Shown here: piece by piece, positions 36,047-47,769 of the stretch
Position numbering within the stretch: the stretch's first letter is position 1
Layout: each line of letters opens with the position of its first letter
From: Gymnorhina tibicen
Taxonomy: Eukaryota; Chordata; Aves; Passeriformes; Artamidae
Assembly: GCA_013399875.1 (NCBI GenBank)
Contig: VXAZ01008187.1
Span: 202,692-266,691, forward strand
Direction: 5' to 3'
DNA: 64,000 nucleotides
The notes under the pieces: generated by a model
Seen by the model: the letters and a program-made list of their open reading frames with translations, nothing else
Databases searched by the model: none
What the model was told of the DNA's origin: nothing
Program-made: the position numbers and the translations under genes

Positions 36047-36860
36047 CCTGATGTGCTACCCCCAGGCTTATCTCTAGCAAGCCAGATTTTATCCCTTTCC
36101 CCCTCCAAATCTAATTTGAAGCTCTTTCAGTGAGCACTGCTGAAGCCTGTGTGACGATCCTTTTTCTGCTTTGGGACAGGTGTGCCCCATCTGTTGTCAG
36201 CAGGCTTGGTGTTTTGTAAACCCATCCATGATGAAAAACCACAAAATCCTGCTGGTAACACCAGGATCAGAGCAGTTACTCAGCTGTGTGATCTTCCTAC
36301 TCCCACCTTTCCCTGCAACTACCAGGATAGAGAACACTGCTTGTGCTCCAGATCCCTCAACAACTTATCCCATAGCTGTGGGGTCCCTCTTGATATTCCT
36401 CAGACTTCTTGGGACTTCATTGCTGCCCACCTGAAAACCCAGTAATGGATAATAATCAGAGGGCTGTACCAGACTGCAGAATTTCTTGGTTACATCTCTA
36501 ACCTGGACCCCAAGGAGGCAACAGACTTCCCTATGGTTTGGGTCTGGTAAGCATACTGATCCCTCTGTTTCTCTCGCAAGGGAGTCATGGATGACTTTTT
36601 TTTCATAACTGAGGCAGTCATGGTGTGTCAGGTAGACTAATTCACCCTGGACAATTCCCCAGCCTGTGAAGCTGTGTCCATGTTGCCGTGTGCCTGACCC
36701 TCACTTCCAGAGCCTCGCACCTATTGTATGAGGGCACCCGGGAAGGTGAGGTAGGCTGGGAGGGGTTTCACCTCTTGCCTTGGGCAGAGACCTGGTTCTA
36801 TTCTCCTCATCTCTTAGGTCCCCTCCTGCTGCCTGGTGATGAATGGGTTGGGTATCCTTT
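36047..36860 (-). repeat. CR1 LINE 5' region with decayed ORF1, antisense
   Basis: Read on the minus strand, this segment carries CR1 5'UTR/ORF1-end sequence. From about 36595 downward it translates to an ORF1 esterase-like stretch, with VIHDSLARETEGSV near its start and later VRDVTKKFCSLVQPSDYYPL. The block-I serine motif of the SGNH-hydrolase-like domain, normally GDS, reads HDS here, and a stop follows the TAMG residues. Frameshifts break the rest. The ORF1-end AGATTTGGAGGGGGAAAGGG and AGCCTGGGGGTAGCAC blocks adjoin the CR1 3' part directly, so ORF2 is absent. The 5' limit (36835-36890) is uncertain. Confidence 0.75.
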
Positions 36861-38352
36861 GCTTCTTGTGATGTGGCTGGCTGGTGAATATAATTTGATG
36901 TGAATTTGTAAAGTGCAAAGTATGTAAGTGATTATTAAACATTTAAATTTTATGAACTTCTCTGCTGAAAACATATCAAGGTTTGGCTCTCTAATTTGCT
37001 AGTGAATGTGTTGGCTGATTTTTGGTAGAACAGGTGTTAGACTTCTTAAGTGAACCTTATGACGTGATTTGCAAGTAAGCAAGCACTGCTCACATCTTGT
37101 CTGGGACAAGAGCAGTGGGGAATACAGTGATACTGACTTTTCTATAGAAATCAGCTTGATTGCAACATTAAATGCACTTTGACACCATCTAATATATGAA
37201 AAAAACACAAAGCAAACGAAAATGTCTTAATTATGCTTTGTAACATCAAGTAATAGATACTGTGAAATATTTTTCCTAATTTTATAGAAATCATTCTATT
37301 TCCAGGAATTGTGCTTGCCCTCAATTATAGATCCAATGTAATGACATCAGTGACTGAACATGTAGTTAGCTCACGTATTCCCACTCAGTTTGCTGGAGGA
37401 TAGTGACTGATTTGTCACTTTTTAAAGACATTGCTACTACTTGCAGATTTGTAGGTATCTCCTACTGCAGTAGCAATAATTGTAAGACTTAAACCACTAT
37501 GCAGGGAAAACTGCCATGCAGCTGCTTGTTGGTGGTTTGAATATTTTATTTTGTAGGGTAGAGTTGATGGATATGATTAATTTATGCTCTTTCAATATCC
37601 TGTCCCTGCCAGCTCTTGTCTAAACCTCGAGTATTTCGCTTTCTATGGCCCAGCTTTTTTAATATGTGTAAATGCTTGACATGGAATGGACGGCAGTTGA
37701 ATGTACTTAAATTTTCACATTTTATTTCTGTGCTAGCTCTTCTACTTTATTCGGCCTTTTTTATTTCATGTATTTTGTATGAAGGCTGTTAAAGTATCTG
37801 CTGTGTTTTTCAAACCCTGTTTGAAAGATTTCTGTTGTAATTTTCTCTGCATCTGATGCCTTTTCTCTTTCCAACTGTAACAGATGTGGATGATTACCGA
37901 GTATTAGTGAGGTTTTTGTTTAAAAGAATTTCCAAAAATATCAGAGAGCTCACTTCTGAAATAAATTTAAGAAGTCATAATTCAGGATTGTAATGGATGC
38001 TTAAGTTCAAATATACATCACAGTAATTTATGGTTTTCAGAACTTTTTGTTGAAATAGGAATGTAATTCATCCTAGCACAACTTTTAAAAAAGTTTTACT
38101 GATAGAAAAAACACAAGAAACTAGCGAGTATGTGCATGTACATAGTGCAGTATCAGCATAATGGGGTATGGATTATGATAATATAATTTCATCATAAGAA
38201 ATGAAAGATACAGCTGGATTTCAAAGGCATTATATCCTCATATTAAGTATATTTTAAAATAATCTGTAGCAACTATGGCTCTATAAACGATAAAGTTTCT
38301 TTAATTCTGTGGTTTAACATTTCAGAAGTAATTGTGGCTGATGCTGATTTGT

Positions 38353-38391
38353 GTATCTATCTATCTATCTAATCTATATATATATATCTAG
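38353..38391. repeat. (TATC)n plus (TA)n compound microsatellite
   Basis: About four TATC units, an AATC interruption, then about six TA units and ATCTAG. Confidence 0.85.
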
Positions 38392-38460
38392 GTCCACAGA
38401 ATGGAATTTACCATTGAAATGTATCAATTTTCTAGTAAATTCTTAAAGCTATGCCCAGAA

Positions 38461-38480
38461 TTTTCTTTGTCTAGGTAATA
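38461..38480 (+). other. Second candidate recursive splice site in RYR3 intron 1
   Basis: A clean pyrimidine tract and acceptor (TTTTCTTTGTCTAG) is joined directly to GTAATA (junction 38474/38475). The acceptor half is good but the donor half lacks the +5 G. The suggestion rests on motif arrangement alone. Confidence 0.2.
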
Positions 38481-40420
38481 TATACCACCACATGTGACAG
38501 CACACTGTTCTGACATTCTCTCAATAAGGATATGGAATATAGGATATCAGAGAAGTTTAATTAATTGTTTGAGGAAGAGCACTGCATGTAAAAGCTCTTC
38601 AATGTCCTCTACACCCTTTAATATACTGTATATTGACTGAATGCTCAAATATATATTAATATATCTGTATATTTGCTAGTACAGAATAACTACAAGTATT
38701 GTAGTTCCTTTAGAATTCTTTCTCTGTATAATTTGTGATCTTCCATGTATACATGTAAATTTGAACTTGTTTCATAGCTCTCCCATTCTTACCAACCCAT
38801 GTTTGCCTGGCAGCTCATGAGCTGTGTGTTCACAGCCATGTTTATGTCTTGTCTATAGAAGGTTTGGAGAAGAAGCTTCAGATTTAATCTAAACCTCTGC
38901 TTTCTTGATTGAAATCTCTTTAAAACCTGTCATTGTTTTCCCCAAGATATAAAATAGTTACAAAGAGGCATTAAACAATTCTAGACCCTGTGGTACCTTG
39001 CAGTTCTGCTTCAGACCTCTTTTATCTCATAGCTGATGTCATATCATCTTTGAGTCACTGGCAAAAAAAATTTCTATGGTAACATTCCAGATCTCATGTG
39101 TTTTATTTTTTTCCTTCCTCCTAAAATCTGGATAAGTAGCATGTAAATATTTATTGGCTATTCACAGGCTCACTCTGTTCTGAGACCTGGTGCAAAGTCC
39201 TGGGTCTTGCAAGCTCTCTGTATGTGTTTAAATGCTACTGCCTGTTTATCTGTGGTTCTGCTGCCTACATTTGACAAGAATGAGACTTAAATTCAGGTCA
39301 CTGTGACATTGTAAAATCTCCTCTGAGATTTACTATTAAAAAAAGAAAAAGTGTCTGCAAAGGTTTCTTCTATCTTCATGCAGAAAGCAGCTAGCCTACA
39401 ATTTCATATACTAACTGAGCAAATTCTGTTTTGTTTCTTCTTTTTGTAGGACCTTTTTCAATTTGTTTTGAGTTCCTAAAATTTAAGGTAGATAATTGTT
39501 TGTCTCACTGTATGACCCTCATTTTCAAAGCTGTACACTAAGTATCCCTTTTGACAACAATTGATATAGACAATGTGTAAAATCCTGAATGGTATTGAGT
39601 TCTTTAAAAAATCCATTGGATTTTTGCCTTAAAGTCAGCATTTACGTTTCCTAGCAAAAACTTTTAGTCCAAAAGGGAAATCTTACATTTTAAACAAATG
39701 TGATATTGAATACATATCTGAAATATTTATAGTTGATAGTTTAGAGGGAACAAGTACAGACAAAATAGATGATTTAAAGAATATGCTAAATACAGTGCAC
39801 ACCCATTCTCATTTTGAAATAGATATGATCTAAATGTTTCTTGCTGTTGGTATCTTTACTAATCTGGTAGTGGTCATGTACTAAGATTCCAAAAGGCTGA
39901 CAGCTTCTATTTGGATTACTTCTTGCTGTCAGGTGTCAAGTTTTTAAAATTGGTTCATCTGTAATTGAGACAAGACACTGGCTCTTCCATTAATATTTAT
40001 GAATCTCTTTCAAACAGTAAAAATTTCTAAGCTAAACCATGCAGGTTGTGTTTATTATGCCAAAATATCTTACATTTGTGAACTTCAGTAACCAGTTAAT
40101 TTCTGAAATGAAAATAAATTTGTTATAAATTTGTCATTATGGATGTTCTATGTTATATCTTCCTGTTGCTACCTGGTTAGCCTGCTTCACTTGCATCAGA
40201 TGTAAAAAAATGGGTAAAACAAACAAAATATATGCAAGTATGTACATACACAATAATGTATCTTACATTAATTTCTCTCCAAAAGGATGCTCCATTAAAA
40301 TGAACTATAATAACTTCCTTTCCTAATATATCTAGTATATTTCTTCATTTGCTTATATAACCTTTGCCAGAGGTTATGAATGTGAGAGTTGCAAAGCATG
40401 CCAGTACTGACACCACAACT

Positions 40421-40902
40421 CATAGAATCATAGAATGGTTTGGGTCAGAAGGGAACTTTAAAGATCATCTAGTCCAGCCCTCTGCCATGGGCAGGGACAT
40501 TTTTCACTGGATCAGGTTGCTCAGAGACCTGTTCCAGTGATGCGACATCCACAGTTTTTTTGGACAACGTGTTCTGGTGTCTTATCACCCTAATTCTAAA
40601 ACAGTTCTTTCTTGAGTCCAATCTGAATCTATCCTCCTTTAGTTTAAAGCTGTTGTCTCTTATCCTGTCCTTACAAGCCCTGGTAAAAAGTCTCTCTTCA
40701 TTCTTTCTTATAAGTCCCTTTAAGTATTGAAATGCTTCATTGAGATCTCCCTGAAGCCCTCTTCTCCACAATGAACAACCCCAACTCTCTCAGCCTTTCT
40801 TGATGAGAGAGTTGTTCCCACTCTCTCAGCCTTTCTTGACGAGAGATGCTCCAAACCTCTGACTGTTTCCACAGCCCTCCTTGTGACCTGCTCTAACATG
40901 TC
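40421..40902 (-). repeat. CR1 LINE 3' portion, antisense, with internal 36-bp duplication
   Basis: Begins with CATAGAATCATAGAATGGTT and the GATCATCTAGTCCAGCCCTC and GCCATGGGCAGGGACA blocks. It continues through GATCTCCCTGAAGCCCTCTT to CTCCAAACCTCTGACTGTTT. Inside, ACTCTCTCAGCCTTTCTTGA occurs at 40784 and 40820, a tandem duplication of 36 bp. 5'-truncated; no coding capacity. Confidence 0.93.
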
Positions 40903-41050
40903 CATTCAGTAAGTAATGATAAGGAACTTAGGTAGGCTACACCTTTCTTGGATAATTCCATTTCCTTGATCAGCATGGCGTATATCTTGATGGTTCTAGT
41001 CAATCTGCCATTCTGTTAATTAACGTGTGTACTTAATGTCACTTCCTTTC

Positions 41051-41621
41051 TGTCGTGCTTTAACCCCAGCCGGCAGCCAAGCCCCACGCAGCTGCTCGCT
41101 CACTCCCCCACACGCAGGATCGGGGAGAGAATCAGAAGGATAAAAGCTGGAAAACCCATGGGTTGAGATAAAGAGTTTAACAGGGAAAGCAAAAGCCATG
41201 CTCACCAACAAAGCAAAACAAGGAATTAATTCAGTGCTTCCCATGGGTGTTCATCACCTCCAGGAGAGCAGGGGCCCATCACCTGTATGGTGACTTGGGA
41301 AGACAAACACCATCACTCCAAATGTCCCCCTTCTTCCTTCTTCCCCCCAGTTTATATACTGAGCATGATGCCATATGGTCTGGAATGTCCCTTTGGTCAG
41401 CTGGGGTCACCTGCCCTGGCTGTGTCACCTCCCAACCTCCCATGCACCCCCAGTGTGGTTGTAGGAAAAGCAGAAAAGGCCTTGGCTCTGTGTAAGCCCC
41501 ACTCAGCAATAACAAAAACATCTCTTTGTTATTAACTCTCTGTTCAGCACAAATCCAAAACATAGCCCTGTACCAGCCACTGTGATGAAACACTTTCAGT
41601 ACCCCTGCTGAAACCAGAACA
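41051..41621 (-). mobile_element. Solo LTR of an avian endogenous retrovirus, antisense
   Basis: Termini read TGTCGTGCTTTAACCCCAGC on the + strand and GCTGAAACCAGAACA at the far end, giving TG...CA ends. Read on the minus strand it has a TATA box (TATATAAA, from 41351-41358), upstream GGTCAGCTGGGGTCACC-type promoter sequence, and downstream a TTTATCTCAACCC-type R/U5 region. This structure matches an LTR family I recall as abundant in birds. Flanks CTTTC and TTTTC could be a 5-bp target-site duplication with one change. No internal viral genes are attached, so it is a solo LTR left by recombination. It lies antisense to RYR3. Confidence 0.85.
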
Positions 41622-44600
41622 TTTTCTTAATGACTGGGCTCTGCCTAATAGGAGAGGACATATTTAATTTGCCTGAGGTGCACCAGCCTGGTCTGCATAA
41701 CTAGTTTACCCCAGCTCTATTAATAAGTCTTCTTTTTCTCATACATTACAGTTTGAAATCAAAGGAGTGATTTTTAAGGAATATTTAGTACTCAGCTTTA
41801 ATAATAGATGATAGATAAGTATTTTGGATATTACACTTGGTCTTGGTATTTTGTGTGGATGTCCCTTTGTGGTCACTATCTCATGCTATCTCATTTCCAT
41901 GAAGAATTGCGTAAAGGAAAAGGTAGAGAAAGCTGTGACCAAGAAGGGCAGCAAACTATCTAAATGCTTCAATGGCAAGTATACAGCCTGGAATTTGAAT
42001 TGAAAAAAAAAAGGCAGCAAAATGGTCAATATTACACTGCTTGACTTTCTGAAGAAATTTTTTATTCCAAGGTGGTTTTTGTTTTTGTTTGTGTTTGTTT
42101 GGGACTTTTTGTGAAAAGGACTGACTATGTTTTATTACTGTATATTTGCTTATTCTGACTTGCTGGTGGCTTGATATAAGATATGAGAGTATGTTCCAGA
42201 GTTATGATTAGGCTTTGGTCCAACCACTGTTGAAGGAGTAGACTGACAACGGAAACCCCAAATCTATTTTTAAAATCTTCTGAGAACTGTCAGAGGGTGC
42301 TGTGTGAATTTCCATCAAAGAACACTGCTGTCATCATAAGGATCCATTTGCAATGAACAGGCTGTGGTTGTTGGGAGAAATTTGTATGCTTACTGGGGGA
42401 AGACAGGCCTTGGTATGTTACTACGAAGAAATGAAGGCTTTTAATTTATAAAAAGATGTTATAAACAACCAATAGCAAGTAATGGAAGTAAAGCTAAATC
42501 TCTTGAGAATCCACCTCCCCACGACCACCACTGATTTAAGATCTGCTCTGTATATTGTTTTCCTTCATTTTTTGGTGGGTTTTGTGGTGATTTACAGTAT
42601 GAGGTGTCTAAGCACACCTTTGTTTTAGATGTTAACATATACTGCTTACCAGAAGATTTATTTATAGACATTGAAAGCAAAGAAAAGCCTAAGATGATAT
42701 ATTCATGTGACCTGTTATGGATTCAATTACATGACTGTGATGTCTGTATTTTGGGACCAAAATATTCATGCAGGATGCACTTCTGTGTGGAGGTCCTAAT
42801 GAATTTTATCATATTGCAGCAGACCTGTATAAGCTTCTCTAATTACAGAAATGAAAAATATAACTTGAATCTTTTATGAACCTTTTTTGGTTCATAAGCT
42901 GACTCTGATATTAAAACCTTGCTTTAGTCCTTGGATACATACTTTAGTAAACAATATTTCTAGTATTAATTTATGGAGCAAGTATATTAGTATTTATCAA
43001 AAAATTGTATCTTCACAATTGTAAGTGGATAGTGTGGGGAAAAGAAGTGCTCTCAAGAGATATACAGAAGATTCTCGTCTCTTTGGCAGAATGGCAGAAT
43101 GTAACTGCTGTGAGACAAAATTGGTAGTTCTGTAAACAGGAAACATCTGCTTTGCTGGCATGTGTGTAAGAGAAAAAACAATACAAATGATTTAATGACT
43201 GGAGATGTGGTTTGGGTCTTTTTTCAAAAAAAGGTAATAGTTAAATTTGTCCTGATAACTTATCTTTCTTAGCAGTTTACAGTTCTCTTTAATTTTGTTC
43301 CCATTATTATAATTTGTGATTTATGTATTTTTAGATGAGCAGGACAGGTTTTTTTTCTTCTGCTGCCTGACAATATGACTGAAATGCTTAAACATGGGAA
43401 TACTGACTAGAATATGGCACTGTAAGTACCTGTTATACAGCCTTTTAAGTTGAATAGAAGTATAAAATTACCTATAAGAGCATTTGAATTAGGACAAATA
43501 AGTATGTCCAAACTTAAGTTTAAAAATAATTATTTAAATTCCAGAACTTTTCAAATGTTCGCACAGCTTCAACACGGATCATATGCATTGCGTATTGCCT
43601 CTTTGTTCTGTTTGTTTCTAATTTGATAAGGAAGCATAGGATTAAAGTTCATATTACTCAAATTAACTTAAAAAGAGGGATTTGAGTTATTGAACTGACT
43701 TGACATTGTTTTGATCTGAAGAAGAAAAGAGAATTAAAGAATACCCAACGAAACTGTCCTGGAAGACACAGTGCACTTCCTTTCCCTATGTACATTCTTA
43801 GCTTATGTCCAAAGAGGAGGTTCACATGTTGTCCTCCCTTTCCAAGTTCACAGACCGAGGGTAATTGCTCCTGCTCCTTTACATAACCACTTCTGTCGTG
43901 TACCTTTCCCCACGTGCTTGGTAAGGCAAAGCTTCTTCTAATAGCTAGTCACTGTTCCGTAAATCTCAGGATTCCACAGACATCTGTAGTAATTTTTGGA
44001 GACTGCTGATCAATGTTGAGTCATCAGTAAAGACCTGCTAGGTTGTGTTAATAGTAACTACAGGCAAGTGTGTAAGCCTAGTAGGGTGTAGTTACTTTTT
44101 GTTTGTTTCTTTGTTTCTATGTGTTTTGGGTTTGGGTCTTTTTGAGGCTTAAAAACATTTTTTGAGGTTTTACTTGGTGTCCTGTCTCTTTTTTCTCATG
44201 ATTAGTCAAAAAATAAAAGAAGTTGCTTTTTGTCTTGACAAAGAGCAAGCAAAATGAATGATCCATGTCATACACTAACTTTGCAACTGTAATAAAAATT
44301 ATTTTTCAAGTGAGAAAGCTATTCTGTCTTCCAACAAAAACAAAATCCAAAACATTCAAAACTTCAATTAGTCAAATCTGTACTACATACTATACACAAG
44401 TGTCAGTCATCATGTAACAATGAACATTTATTTCGTTTATTAAGACTTTAATTCTCTTAGCAAATAAATAAAGATTAATCAAATGGAGCTTCTGGAAATT
44501 TCCCCCAAGGAATTTTCAGTTGAAGGTTATACCTCAGTTATTTGTCAGAGGAAAAGTTATATGACCATGAAGCAAGACTTCTGATGTATTTATGTACTTT

Positions 44601-45889
44601 GCTCTGAATCTGACTTCTGCATGGACATGTGATACACAATTACCAAACCACTGTTCTTAACTGCAGGAAAATTACTCTATTTTTGCACTACAGGAACCTA
44701 AACAAACTGAATTGTTCTAGATGGCAAATGAATACATTAAGTCATTTTTCTGGATCATAGCCTCAAACCCAAAACAACCCAAGCAAGATTTAATCAAAGA
44801 AGCTTTTAATTTTTATGAACTTAATTAGGAAGTCTAAATAGTTAAGACTGTGTTGCCTTGGTAAATAATAAATACAGCAGCCATAATTTTTCCACATCCT
44901 TCATCTTAAGTAGAAAAGCAGTAGCAGAAATAATAAGCCATACCAGAACTGTTTTCTGTATCAGTTTTATGAAATTAATTTTTCACAATGTAAAAGGGAG
45001 AAAAAATACTTATTTGCCAAATGTTGCAGTAACAATAACTGAAGCAATAAATCCCAGTAATAGTGTATGAATTCATAGGTTTGAAAAGTTCTGTTCTTTA
45101 GTAGTGGAATCCTTTAAACCGGCATTCTATGAAGCTTCTGTTTTAGCATTAGTGGAACAATTGACTATATGTACTAAGAAGCTGGAAACTAGGTAAATTA
45201 TGGACTCTTTTCTTAATGGATCATTTAAATGGATTTATACAACAGAAACACATAGTTAACTCACTTTATTTTCATACTAGTATTTAGGAAGTCTTGGTAT
45301 GCTTCATCAGCTTGCTAACTTGAGGCACCTTTCTTCAATTATCTTCTTTAATGCAGCAAACCAAGGAATGAGTGTGACAAGTGTTTCATATACATCATTA
45401 ACCTTATACCAGGTGTGAAATTTGACTACAGAAAAGTGATTTATCACTCTACCAAAAAAAAACCTAGTCAGATCAAGTGAAAAAGCACTCTGACTACTCA
45501 CTTAATTCTATATTTTTGCTGTTGTCTGGTGATTTAGACTCGCTTCCCACAAAACACTGTCTAGAAATTCAAAGACCTAACCTACAGTTTTTATTAAAGC
45601 TGCTGTATTACCCATGACGTAGGTGGATATTGACTACATGATTTTCCATTTTTGTAAACACTGGCTATGCACTGAGTATTTTTTTGAGAATAAGACTTAA
45701 ACTACTTATATAATTATAATGAACATAAATAATACAATTAAAAACAAATTATTTCCTCTATCTAAGTGAATTTTATCAAGCTTTCTGAAAGAAAAATTCT
45801 GCTTCCTCAAGTGATTTTTCGCGCTGGTCATTCTACAGATAAAAGAGCTCTACATAGTTTGCAGTACTAAATATTGAGGAATCCATTCA

Positions 45890-46320
45890 GTGCGGGTATC
45901 TTGGTGAGCAGCTGCAGTGAGAGCTGCAGGCTGGGCTCTGGGAGACCCTTTGCGTAGAGAAGGGCACAGGAGCTGTGGTCCCAGCCAGGACACCGGACAC
46001 ATGGAGGCCCAGCAGAAGGCCCATGGCCCCCAGAGTCTCCTGTGCTCAAACTGTGATGGTACAAAAGCCCAAGGGTTCCTGCGTTCAGGGTCCCTCATGG
46101 TGGCCACCAGCTGGAGCTTTATTTTTTTATTTAGTTATTGCACCACGATTAAATTATTTGAAGGATCTGGACCTCTGAGACTGCAGTGGGAATCCTGTGG
46201 TCAAGTAGGTGAGGAAATGTGGGGTGACTGTGTGAGTGTGGGGGTGTAGCTGCAAAAAGGTCTCAGTCCCTGCTCAGGTGGTGCAAGAGTGACTTGCCAG
46301 AAGGCCCCTGGATGGTTGGA
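45890..46320. other. GC-rich patch of unknown nature in intron 1
   Basis: About 430 bp markedly richer in G+C than the surrounding intron, with blocks such as CAGCTGCAGTGAGAGCTGCA and CCCATGGCCCCCAGAGTCTC. Overlapping open frames of up to 110 codons exist on both strands, with nothing resembling a known domain. There are no splice signals of note. It may be an old transposon remnant or a small regulatory island. Confidence 0.5.
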
Positions 46321-46421
46321 CACAGAAGTTTCATTAATGGAAAAATGAGAATAGAATTAGACTCAATTTCTGTTTTCCCAAATTCTGGGGGTCATACTAA
46401 ATCTGTTTGTAATCAATTTTT

Positions 46422-46434
46422 AAAAAAAAAAAAA
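46422..46434. repeat. Poly(A) run
   Basis: About 13 consecutive A bases about 100 bp after the GC-rich patch. The gap contains ordinary AT-rich sequence, so it is not clearly the tail of a retroposed copy. Confidence 0.6.
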
Positions 46435-47749
46435 GCAGTTATACCTTGTTATATAGCCCTTTGGTATAGGTGAAAAGCACTGGACAAAAAGTATATATTT
46501 TCCCCTACAGATCTTGAAACATATAATCAGGAACATAATTGCCAAAGTGCGAATACAAAATATGTGTACCTTGGAGCATCAGAATTCAGTTACCAGTAAA
46601 GTTTTTAACATGGAATATATCTATGAACATCCAGTGTTTTTAAATGTATATTGGGTTTATTTTAATTGTGGTGTTGCATTTCATTCCCTTGTTTAAATGA
46701 ATATTTGTCTTAGTTTATTTTCCCAGCCTGTCTTGGTTTTTTCTTCTCAAAGAAAAGTCACTGTCAAATTAGAACTACGTTTTGCTGGGAGAACTACCCT
46801 ATGACTAAAAATCAAGAATGAAAAAAAGAGGAGTTTTATTATCAAGATATTCAAACAGTAGTGTGCACAAAGTTTAAAAGTCAAAACTTTAATTCTATCA
46901 GCACATTTTGTAATGGCATATATAGAGCTGGAATTTTATAGTATGAAATTAGTGGGATTTCTGTTTGTTGTCATTCTGACTGATGGTACATTTGGCAGAG
47001 AAGCTAATTGTAAGATATAGTAATCTTTTTGAGAATATTTTTTGTAATTTGTCAAATATCAGTGGATAGAGAATGTGAATACCCATGAGGAAATAAAGCA
47101 GGGTGTGTCTTATTTCTTGTGTGCTCAAGAACTGTGCAGAAAAAAGTTTGTATAAATAAAACGTAGTCAGAATAAGATAAAGAGAAGACAGCAGAATAAT
47201 GTGTATTTCTTATTCTAAAGCCCCACTTCAGGTTGTTCATTACTTTTCACGAGATGAGATGAAAACATATATGTAGAAGACAGAGGGCGAAGATTGAATT
47301 GGGATCAACCCAAGTGATGGTCTGTTGTGGATTATAAATCATGTTGTAGCATTCAGTCACCATGAAGGATTCTTTGTTATTCTTAGGAGATCTTGAAAAA
47401 CTAGGGTTTTAAGAGACCTCAGGGTATATATGTATTTCCTTATCTAAGAAAAGACAGGCTGTACCCCTGCAACAGCATACTCACAGATGTTAACATAAAC
47501 TGTTTTTAAATACCTGTGGTGATAACATGTTCTATAACCAACCCAGTTTTAGAGCCGTACTATTCTTATCATTAGGAAAGGAAAAGGAAATATTTTTTCC
47601 AATAACAGCCTGAATCTTGCTGCAGTTAAAGATTTGTATTACTAGTTCTGTGTGTTACACATGGGAAATATAATATTCCTTTTAATTTTGGAGCAGATTT
47701 TTATACATGTTTTAAAACTGTGACTCATGGCCCTAATTAGTTTGTTGGG

Positions 47750-47769
47750 TTTATTTATTTATTTATTTC
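47750..47769. repeat. (TTTA)n microsatellite
   Basis: About five TTTA units in intron 1. Confidence 0.8.

Noticed and set aside
36171..36903. Overlapping + strand frames of 71-87 codons
   Set aside because: They are the complement of CR1 5'/ORF1 sequence on the minus strand and show no domain of their own.
41247..41593. Frames of 82-104 codons on both strands
   Set aside because: They lie almost wholly within the antisense solo LTR, which is noncoding.
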